20,366 bases of DNA from JAATFY01 sp049276515 (GTDB lineage: Bacteria; Pseudomonadota; Alphaproteobacteria; UBA9219), in NCBI GenBank assembly GCA_049276515.1, contig JBASWO010000037.1, positions 1 through 20,366 on the forward strand, in the 5' to 3' direction. The position numbers were made by a program, and so were the translations under genes. Below the pieces are notes generated by a model, which was not told the origin of the DNA, did no database searches, and was given only the letters and a program-made list of their open reading frames with translations. Positions 14,138 to 20,366 of this stretch are shown one piece after another; position 1 is the stretch's first letter, and the number at the start of each line of letters is the position of its first letter.

Positions 14138-14263
14138 ATGAAAATTGCCAATTCACTTAAATCGCTCAAAAAGCGTGATGCTGACTGCAAAATCGTGCGC
14201 CGCAAAGGCCGCATCTATGTCATCAACAAGAAGAACCCGCGCTACAAAGCACGGCAAGGCTAA
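14138..14263 (+). CDS. rpmJ: 50S ribosomal protein L36, zinc-free (YkgO) type
   Basis: A 41-residue basic ribosomal protein of the large subunit. The translation begins MKIANSLKSLKKRDADC and ends NPRYKARQG, matching the alphaproteobacterial L36 (YkgO-like) pattern NSLKSLK...VVRRKGRIYVINK.NPR.KARQG. Only one cysteine is present (Cys17) and there is no CXXC...C...H zinc ribbon, so this is the zinc-independent form. It is shorter than many gene callers' size limits. TAAGG ends seven bases before the ATG, and a good promoter lies just upstream. The glycosyltransferase gene begins 19 bases after its stop and is probably co-transcribed. Confidence 0.95.
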   Translation: MKIANSLKSLKKRDADCKIVRRKGRIYVINKKNPRYKARQG

Positions 14264-14282
14264 GGCCTGAATGTGAAGCCCT

Positions 14283-15188
14283 ATGAGCGCTTCACGTTAC
14301 ATCATTGTCACTGCATCGGATGATACCTATCTCCCTTTGGCGCTTGATTTGCTGCGCTCATTGCGGCGTTTAAAATCATCCATATCTTTTTCCATCGGCA
14401 TTCTTGATCTTGGCCTCAGTGATGAGGCTAAAGCCAAATTGTCTGCGTTTGATGTGATCATCAAATCTGCAAACATAGATATCGAATACCCCGCTCGTGC
14501 TGCTTGGGAAAAACAAGCCCCCTATTACCGCGCCATGACCGCACGACCTTATTTGCGCGACTATTTTCCTGGCTTTAATGCTTACATGTGGATGGATGCC
14601 GATACATGGGCACAGAATGATGCAGCCATTACAACGATGTTGCCGGCAGCGGCATCAGATCAGGCTGTCTATGTCGTCTCTGAAATAGATCGCGACTACA
14701 TGCCTTATTTTTATGGATCGCAACCCTGGGAATATCATCTGAAATGGTACAAGGCGAATTTTCCAGATGAGATTACCGCGCAAATTTTTCCGCGCCCCAT
14801 GTTGAATACTGGCATTTTAGCGCTGGCGCCGAACTCACCCGTTTGGAGCACATGGGGTGAAACATTTACTCAATGTTTGCAGCGTTTACCGCAATTAGGC
14901 CGCGAAAATTTTATGAGTGAGCAACTGAGTTTGAATGTTGCTCTACATATGAACAGTTTACCTTATAAGATCATGCCAGCTGAATTTAATTGGCTTTCGC
15001 TCTATGCCCTACCGATGGTCGATGAGGCGACAGGAAACTATCTGCGCCCTACTGTACCGCGCACAGAACTGTCCGTTATTCATATTACACATCAACAGAA
15101 ATTACGTGAACTTGATTTGATGACAACAGCCGGCCAAACCATCAAACGTGTTTTGACATTCAGTGATTACGAGCGCGGCTTAAGCTGA
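14283..15188 (+). CDS. GT-A-fold glycosyltransferase-like protein (GT8-like)
   Basis: A 301-residue protein that looks like a nucleotide-sugar-dependent glycosyltransferase of the GT-A fold. The N-terminus has a Rossmann-like start (YIIVTASDDTYLPLALDLLRSL). The metal-binding DxD is Asp105-Ala-Asp107 in AYMWMDADTW. A later stretch PRPMLNTGILAL and the aspartate/histidine-containing C-terminal region SVIHITHQQK fit GT8-like acceptor and donor loops. No signal peptide or membrane helix is seen, so it probably acts on the cytoplasmic side. Donor and acceptor cannot be told. It follows rpmJ by 19 bases, with GAAG as a modest ribosome binding site. Its 3' end overlaps the end of the convergent TPR/GT9 gene by 22 bases. 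Confidence 0.75.
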   Translation: MSASRYIIVTASDDTYLPLALDLLRSLRRLKSSISFSIGILDLGLSDEAKAKLSAFDVIIKSANIDIEYPARAAWEKQAPYYRAMTARPYLRDYFPGFNAYMWMDADTWAQNDAAITTMLPAAASDQAVYVVSEIDRDYMPYFYGSQPWEYHLKWYKANFPDEITAQIFPRPMLNTGILALAPNSPVWSTWGETFTQCLQRLPQLGRENFMSEQLSLNVALHMNSLPYKIMPAEFNWLSLYALPMVDEATGNYLRPTVPRTELSVIHITHQQKLRELDLMTTAGQTIKRVLTFSDYERGLS

Positions 15189-16954
15189 AGCAAAGCAGCT
15201 TTCACTTTACTCACGACGCTATCCCAGTCACTGAGTTTATCTTGCCGGAATAATCGTGCAGAGGGATACCAAGGGCTATCCTCACGATCTGTGAGCCAAC
15301 GCCAATCTGGCGCGAAGGGCAGTAAAACCCAAACTTTCTTACCCATACCACCAGCCAAATGCGCCGTTGCCGTATCAACCGTAATCACTAAATCCAACTG
15401 ATCAATGAAGCGCGCCGCATCAGCAAAGGTTTTGAGCTGTGGCGCTAAATTTGTAAGCGGCAATGTTGGTAGTAACTCGGCATCACCTTTTTTCATATCG
15501 CGATTAAGACTATAAAAAACGATGTCTTGTGTATCAAAAAGCTTAGCAAATAAAGGTAAGGGAATAGAACGACGCGCATCATTGGAATGCAAGGGACTAC
15601 CGCCCCAAACCACACCCACTTTTATTTTATCTGTAGTGACAAGTTTCGTCTCAGCGCTTGGCTCCAACTTTGGCAAATAAGGGATCTTATTAGGAATTGT
15701 CTCAAGCGTTGTTCCAAAGCGATGGGGCAAGTCAAAGACGGAGGCATAATAGTCATACTCATCACCGCGCACGGTTGTGCCATGGACGATGACATCATCA
15801 ACTTCACCCCAACCATCAAACAGTGTTTTAAGGACAGGATGTACGGAGAATTTAATTTTCGCGCCGCGTTGTTTTAAGAGCGGTAAGTACCGCGCCAACA
15901 TCAATGTATCGCCGTAACCTTGCTCATCGGTAATTAAAATTGTTTTACCGTGCAGATCTTCACCCTTCCATAAGGGCTTTGAATAAGGAGGCCGTTTCAG
16001 ACCACCCACTTCTTCAAAGCGGGAACGATAACGCGCAAAACCTTCTTTATATTTGCCGCGCAATAACTCCATGAGAGCCAGATGCCAATGGCGGTTACCA
16101 TATTCTTTCTCATCAACTTCGCGATTTTCGTCAGTAAGGGTCTGGCCTGCGACTTCAATCGTTTTACGGAAAGCATCTTCGGCCTTATCCAGCCAATTGA
16201 GTGATTGATAGGTCTGACCAACATTGTCCCAGATATCAGCACGCTCCGGCTGTAAATGAAGGGCTTTCATATAAGCTTCGATCGCCTCTTCATTGCGATC
16301 CATTCGGTTCAGTGCCACCCCATAACCAAACCAAGCACGGTGATTGTCAGGCATCAGTTTTACGGTGCGCGACCCTGCTTCGACCGCCAACTGATAATCC
16401 TTCATCTGTTCGGCAATATTGCAAACTGTGATCCAGCCATCGCCATATTCGGGCGCCATAGCTACAGCCTTCAAAGCCTGCTCCATAGCGGCGTCATAGT
16501 GTTTTTCATGCACCAGGGCGAGCGCTAGGTTGTTATAGGCTTCAGCGTAATTCGGTTGCTGCTGAATAGCTTTTTGATATGAGGTAATGGCGCCTTGCCA
16601 ATCCTGTGCAGCCCGTAATGCATTTGCCAAATTGTAATGAGCCTGCGCCATCCCAGGCTGCAACTTAATGGCTTCGTGATACGCAGATATGGCGTCCGGT
16701 AATTTCTGTGCCTTCATCAAAACATTGCCACGATGGAAATGAAACAAGGCAGATTGCGGATCAAGACGAATGGCCTTATCGAGAAGCGGCAAGGCTTGAT
16801 CAACATCACCCTTGGTTGCAATGACAACACCCAGTAAAGCCAAGGCATCCGGCTGTTCGGGTTGCTCATTCAAAACAGTTTGGTAAAGCCGCTCGGCTTC
16901 ATCCAACTGGCCAGCTTGATGTGCCGCAACGGCTTTCTGTAAAAGTGCGCTCAC
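15167..16954 (-). CDS. TPR protein with C-terminal GT9-like domain
   Basis: A 595-residue protein in two parts. Residues 1 to about 275 are some seven to eight tetratricopeptide repeats of 34 residues (for example AQAHYNLANALRAAQDW and AEAYNNLALALVHEKHY). Residues about 330-590 resemble the heptosyltransferase-like (GT9) GT-B fold. That half has DEQGYGDTLMLARYLP, the central VGVVWGGSPLHSNDARRS and ITVDTATAHLAGGMGKKVWVLLP, which is the nucleotide-sugar-site pattern of that family. Similar TPR-GT9 fusions are common in Alphaproteobacteria and are usually annotated as glycosyltransferases or TPR proteins of unknown acceptor. It has no signal peptide. Its ATG overlaps the aldehyde dehydrogenase stop by four bases, so the two are probably translationally coupled. 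Confidence 0.85.
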   Translation of the reverse strand: MSALLQKAVAAHQAGQLDEAERLYQTVLNEQPEQPDALALLGVVIATKGDVDQALPLLDKAIRLDPQSALFHFHRGNVLMKAQKLPDAISAYHEAIKLQPGMAQAHYNLANALRAAQDWQGAITSYQKAIQQQPNYAEAYNNLALALVHEKHYDAAMEQALKAVAMAPEYGDGWITVCNIAEQMKDYQLAVEAGSRTVKLMPDNHRAWFGYGVALNRMDRNEEAIEAYMKALHLQPERADIWDNVGQTYQSLNWLDKAEDAFRKTIEVAGQTLTDENREVDEKEYGNRHWHLALMELLRGKYKEGFARYRSRFEEVGGLKRPPYSKPLWKGEDLHGKTILITDEQGYGDTLMLARYLPLLKQRGAKIKFSVHPVLKTLFDGWGEVDDVIVHGTTVRGDEYDYYASVFDLPHRFGTTLETIPNKIPYLPKLEPSAETKLVTTDKIKVGVVWGGSPLHSNDARRSIPLPLFAKLFDTQDIVFYSLNRDMKKGDAELLPTLPLTNLAPQLKTFADAARFIDQLDLVITVDTATAHLAGGMGKKVWVLLPFAPDWRWLTDREDSPWYPSARLFRQDKLSDWDSVVSKVKAALLQLKPRS

Positions 16955-18336
16955 GCTTTTTCCATACTAATGACTTTGACCTGACAGCAAGATTGAAGGC
17001 CAATCACGCCATTGCTGCGACCTAGGCCCGAATGTTTATAGCCACCAAACGGATTGAAAGAGCGGAAAAAGCTGACGGTATTATGTGCGATTGATCCCGC
17101 CTGTAATTGCGAGGCAACACGCTGATAGCGTTCACGATCTTCCGTATAAATATAAGCTGAAAGCCCGTAATCCGTATTATTAGCCAGTTTTATGACCTCA
17201 CCCTCATCCTTAAACGTCGTAATCGGCAGGATGGGACCAAATAATTCTTCATGATAAGCACGCATATCAGAGGTTAAACCCGTCATAAGCACAGGTGCAA
17301 AATATGAGCCCGTATGTGGCATCGAACCTTTCTGATCAAGAAGGATTTTAGCGCCCCGCGTTATCGCATCTCGGAATTGTGCCCATAATGTATCTCGTTG
17401 TTTCTTAGAAATCAGCGGGCCCAATGCCGTGTCATTTTGCAATGGATTGCCGACCTTTTGTTTTTTGATAAAGGCGATCAGCTTTTCTACCAATTCGTGA
17501 TAACGGCTTTCATGAACGAAGAGACGCTTTAAGCTGTTACAGATTTGACCTGAATTAATAAAGCGCGCCCAGAAGATGCTTTCAATTAAACGGTCAAGAT
17601 CAGCATCTTCGAAAACGATGCCTGCGTCTGACCCACCAAGCTCCAGAGTTATAGGAATAAATTTCTCTGCTGCAACCTGATAAAGTTTTTCACCAACTGC
17701 CGTGCTGCCAGTAAAATGGATATGATCTACATTGGCCTGTACCAGAGCTTCGCCTACATCCTTGCCACCAAAAACTTGGGTAAAGACGCCATCCGGCATA
17801 CCTGCTTTTTTAATGAGATCACTGAGTAATTTGCCAAAGAGTGGCACTTCTTCCGACATTTTATAAACAACAGTATTGCCAGCGAATAAAGGCTGCATAG
17901 CTGTCAGAGTGAAATTGGAAAGCGGATTGTTCCAGGGTGCAATAACTGCGTAAACGCCGTAGGGCTCAAAATGAATTTGATGCAATTGCTTTGCATCCTC
18001 AAACGTTGTTTGAGGAGCTAAAGCTTTACCAGCATTATCCATATTCCAGCGTAAGCGCTCTAAGGGCGCATCAAAAGTGCGTGGCGCTTGATTGATGGGA
18101 AATCCCATTTCTTTGGCGATCAATGTAATGATGGCATCGCGCTGAGATGAAATTTCTTGATACAGTTTTTCAAATATTTTGTTTCGGCCTTCAACACCAA
18201 GCTTACGCCAAGCAGGCTGCACCTGCCGCGCTAGATCAACAGCGGCCTTGACCTGAGGCATGGATGTTACGGGAACTTCACCCAAGATTTCATCGGTCGC
18301 AGGATTGATGGAACGCAGTACGGACGCTGTCGCCAT
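16951..18336 (-). CDS. NAD(P)-dependent aldehyde dehydrogenase, succinate-semialdehyde type
   Basis: Oxidises an aldehyde to the acid with NAD(P)+. All key residues are present: Asn136 in APWNNP, Lys159 in VVYKMSE, the glycine motif FTGSTAVG (208-215), general base Glu232 in LELGGSDAG and nucleophile Cys266 in SGQICNSLKR. The C-terminal oligomerisation tail FNPFGGYKHSGLGRSNG is normal. At 461 residues, and with LELGGSDAGIVFEDADLD, it is closest in pattern to short Sad/YneI-type succinate-semialdehyde dehydrogenases, but substrate assignment from sequence is unsafe. AAGGAG lies five bases before the ATG, the strongest ribosome binding site in this run. It follows pyk by 19 bases and overlaps the TPR/GT9 gene. 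Confidence 0.9.
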   Translation of the reverse strand: MATASVLRSINPATDEILGEVPVTSMPQVKAAVDLARQVQPAWRKLGVEGRNKIFEKLYQEISSQRDAIITLIAKEMGFPINQAPRTFDAPLERLRWNMDNAGKALAPQTTFEDAKQLHQIHFEPYGVYAVIAPWNNPLSNFTLTAMQPLFAGNTVVYKMSEEVPLFGKLLSDLIKKAGMPDGVFTQVFGGKDVGEALVQANVDHIHFTGSTAVGEKLYQVAAEKFIPITLELGGSDAGIVFEDADLDRLIESIFWARFINSGQICNSLKRLFVHESRYHELVEKLIAFIKKQKVGNPLQNDTALGPLISKKQRDTLWAQFRDAITRGAKILLDQKGSMPHTGSYFAPVLMTGLTSDMRAYHEELFGPILPITTFKDEGEVIKLANNTDYGLSAYIYTEDRERYQRVASQLQAGSIAHNTVSFFRSFNPFGGYKHSGLGRSNGVIGLQSCCQVKVISMEKA

Positions 18337-18355
18337 AGCAACTCCTTAAATGTTT

Positions 18356-19825
18356 TTACGCAGGCAGGGATAATTGGCGTGGATCATCCTTTTCCTCAAT
18401 CCAGGCAATACGCAAAATATTTGTATTGCCAGGCGTGCCAAAAGGAACACCTGCAGTGATGACAACGCGTTGACCAACATGTGCCAAGCCTTCATGTAAA
18501 ATAATTTGTACAGCCTTTTGAACCATTTCACTAAAGCTAGCCACATCCGGCGTCTGCACAGCATGCACCCCAAAGGATAAAGTAAGGCGCCGCGCAGTCT
18601 CTAATTTTGATGTCAAACAAACAACAGGAACATCGGGGCGTTCACGCGCTGCGCGTAATGTTGTGGATCCTGATGTCGTATAGGTGATGATTGCAGCAGC
18701 CTCAATAGTTGCTGCCACTTGCCGCGCTGCCGCCGTAATCGCATCGGCTGCCGTATGCATGAGATCGGGGTGAGCCGCATTAATGCCTGTGTGATAGGCG
18801 GGATCTTCTTGGGTATGCCGAGCAATACGATCCATCATCGTGACGGCTTCAAGAGGGTATTGGCCGGTTGCACTTTCTGCCGACAACATAATAGCATCCG
18901 CACCATCATAAACGGCCGTCGCAACATCCGATGCCTCAGCGCGGGTTGGTGTTGCATTTAAAATCATAGATTCGAGCATCTGCGTTGCCACAATCACAGG
19001 CTTACCAATGCGCCGCGCTTCTCTTACGATCAATTTTTGCGTGCGCGGCACATTCTCGGGCGGCATCTCAACACCAAGATCACCACGTGCTACCATCACA
19101 CCATCAGATAGCTCTAAAATAGCCATCAAATTATTGACAGCCGATGGCTTTTCTAATTTGGCAAGTACGGCTGCGCGATCACCAATGAGATTGCGCGCTT
19201 CGGTAATATCCTCAGGTCTCTGGACAAATGATAAAGCAACCCAGTCAACGCCCATATCAAGGGCAGCCTGTAAGTCTTTACGATCTTTCTCTGTAAGAGG
19301 AGAGAGTGGCAACACAACATCTGGTACATTCACACCCTTACGGTCTGAAAGCGTATGACCGCTAATCACTTTCGTATCAGCGAAATCAGCACCACTTTTT
19401 TCGACACGTAAACGGACTTTGCCATCGTCTAAAAGCAACTCACTGCCGGGGCCGATCGCCGCAAAAATTTCTGGATGCGGCAATTGTACGCGGTTTTGAT
19501 CACCTGGAGCTGCGTTGAGATCAAGGCGAAATGTTTGCCCCACATGTAATTCGATGGGACCCTTACCAAAAGTGCCAACGCGAAGTTTGGGGCCCTGCAA
19601 ATCCGCAAGAACAGCAATGGGTCTTCCCACATCATGCTCAACTTCGCGAATGAGCGCCATGCGCGAGCGATGATCGGCATGATTGCCGTGACTAAAGTTT
19701 AAACGAAAAACATCAGCACCTGCATCAAACAAAGCCCGGATCATGGTTTTGGTTGATGACACAGGTCCCAAAGTCGCCACAATTTTGGTGGGACGTTCAC
19801 GATGGATTTTGGTCGAGCGCGTCAT
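18356..19825 (-). CDS. pyk: Pyruvate kinase
   Basis: Converts phosphoenolpyruvate and ADP to pyruvate and ATP, the last step of glycolysis, in the cytoplasm. The barrel and B domain show TKIVATLGP (13-21), the substrate and potassium site FRLNFSHGN (40-48), ADLQGPKLRVG (74-84), catalytic Lys223 in LAKLEKP, the metal ligands in VMVARGDLGVEMP (243-255), and VATQMLESM (279-287) with AEASDVATAVYDGADAIMLSAESA. The C-terminal domain is complete (CLTSKLETARRL). The length of 489 residues is normal. The ATG at 19825 has only GAGAT as a weak ribosome binding site and lies six bases after the stop of the cysteine-rich lipoprotein gene, so it may depend on coupling to that gene. Confidence 0.97.
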   Translation of the reverse strand: MTRSTKIHRERPTKIVATLGPVSSTKTMIRALFDAGADVFRLNFSHGNHADHRSRMALIREVEHDVGRPIAVLADLQGPKLRVGTFGKGPIELHVGQTFRLDLNAAPGDQNRVQLPHPEIFAAIGPGSELLLDDGKVRLRVEKSGADFADTKVISGHTLSDRKGVNVPDVVLPLSPLTEKDRKDLQAALDMGVDWVALSFVQRPEDITEARNLIGDRAAVLAKLEKPSAVNNLMAILELSDGVMVARGDLGVEMPPENVPRTQKLIVREARRIGKPVIVATQMLESMILNATPTRAEASDVATAVYDGADAIMLSAESATGQYPLEAVTMMDRIARHTQEDPAYHTGINAAHPDLMHTAADAITAAARQVAATIEAAAIITYTTSGSTTLRAARERPDVPVVCLTSKLETARRLTLSFGVHAVQTPDVASFSEMVQKAVQIILHEGLAHVGQRVVITAGVPFGTPGNTNILRIAWIEEKDDPRQLSLPA

Positions 19826-19831
19826 GAAATC

Positions 19832-20245
19832 TCAAAAGCAGAAAAATTGACAAGAAGATATGGTTTCGATCTTACCACCACATCCTTCATAGCATGGTTG
19901 ATAGTGAGATTCACAGTTGTCCGAGCAGCTCTTTTTATCTGCATCACAAGGCGCACTGCGCTCAAAATCACGCGGTCTTAATTCAACAGCACCACGAATT
20001 GCAAATTGCTCACGCGTATAGCGTTCATAATCTTGCATCGCCTGGCTTTGAACATTCATGATACAGCGACGATGATCCAAATCACAATTCTGCGCACAGA
20101 AATGGCGGGCTTCGTTACATTGGCTTGTGCAAACCCGCCCACCCGGGTTGGATGGTAAGGTATAAGAGGCCTTTGTGGTGGCTACACCGGTACAAGCAGT
20201 GAGCCCTAAAAGGAGGCCGAGGCATATATAGTGTGCATAACGCAT
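19832..20245 (-). CDS. Cysteine-rich lipoprotein with repeated CX3C motifs
   Basis: An exported lipoprotein of 137 residues from ATG 20245, with basic start MRY, a short hydrophobic core and the lipobox LTAC (Cys18). The frame is open to a GTG at 20287, but the longer start would bury the signal peptide. The mature part has 12 further cysteines in a regular pattern. The first block is C-X3-C-X6-C-X3-C-X6-C (39-61), and after a Cys-free linker with charged residues the second is C-X6-C-X3-C-X6-C-X3-C (100-122). A last CX3C sits at 132-136. An even number of cysteines in a periplasmic protein suggests disulfide-stapled helical hairpins. I do not recognise the family. It lies six bases upstream of pyk and is probably co-transcribed with it. 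The role is unknown. Confidence 0.8.
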   Translation of the reverse strand: MRYAHYICLGLLLGLTACTGVATTKASYTLPSNPGGRVCTSQCNEARHFCAQNCDLDHRRCIMNVQSQAMQDYERYTREQFAIRGAVELRPRDFERSAPCDADKKSCSDNCESHYQPCYEGCGGKIETISSCQFFCF

Positions 20246-20366
20246 GAGACCGAACGCCCCTAGGAAGGAAGTTAAACTTTGCCCCACCCCTGGCTTACTT
20301 ACAAGCGGCCGAAAAGTATGATTGTGCTATTGCTTCTTATGGGTTAGGAAAGCGCTGTTCTAAAAC
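20246..20366 (-). promoter_or_regulatory. Upstream region of the lipoprotein-pyk run
   Basis: This should contain the promoter of the leftward run, as no other gene starts here. A weak -10-like CATACT can be read on the minus strand near 20315-20320, but I see no matching -35 box. I see no operator or terminator. The assignment rests on position only. Confidence 0.2.

Noticed and set aside
1..20366. CRISPR array, insertion sequence or prophage
   Set aside because: No regularly spaced repeats, transposase or integrase motifs, terminal inverted repeats or phage structural genes were seen.

Overview
The window reads as an ordinary chromosomal segment of an alphaproteobacterium with moderate GC content (upper forties by eye). 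The evidence for this is a COQ7-type ubiquinone hydroxylase, a zinc-free YkgO-type ribosomal protein L36, a MoxR/DUF58/DUF4159/von Willebrand (VWA) operon laid out as in many Alphaproteobacteria, and a glutathione-S-transferase-fold protein that looks like the division factor FzlA. A Rhodospirillales-like lineage is my guess, not a demonstration. I see no rRNA, tRNA, CRISPR array, insertion sequence or prophage.

Layout. Positions 1-870 hold the end of an unrecognised gene with a strong intrinsic terminator, then a short unrecognised gene with a structured-looking leader. The CCA-adding tRNA nucleotidyltransferase runs leftward (893-2146). From 2227 to 10996 everything reads rightward in a tightly packed run: moxR, a DUF58 protein, a BatA/DUF4159 membrane protein, a VWA membrane protein, fzlA, a secreted SIMPL-like protein and a carboxylesterase. 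An HNH nuclease gene follows (11095-11655). It meets, stop to stop, a leftward dsbB-coq7 pair. A leftward NTF2/SnoaL-like gene with its own terminator lies beyond.

Positions 13582-14137 are an AT-rich intergenic stretch. It ends in a good promoter for rpmJ (L36, 41 residues) and a GT-A-type glycosyltransferase. The right end is a leftward run that starts with a cysteine-rich lipoprotein and continues with pyruvate kinase, an aldehyde dehydrogenase and a TPR/GT9-like protein. The last of these overlaps the glycosyltransferase tail to tail by 22 bases.

How the genes fit together. The MoxR ATPase and three VWA-fold partners (two with an intact metal site, one degenerate) most likely form one membrane-associated chaperone or remodelling machine. 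Its substrate is unknown, and FzlA lies directly downstream. DsbB hands electrons to ubiquinone and COQ7 makes ubiquinone, and the two genes overlap by four bases. The lipoprotein carries repeated CX3C-X6-CX3C motifs and is a plausible client of periplasmic disulfide formation. The most promising under-described items are the four-gene MoxR/VWA operon, the cysteine-rich lipoprotein and the glycosyltransferase pair between rpmJ and pyk.
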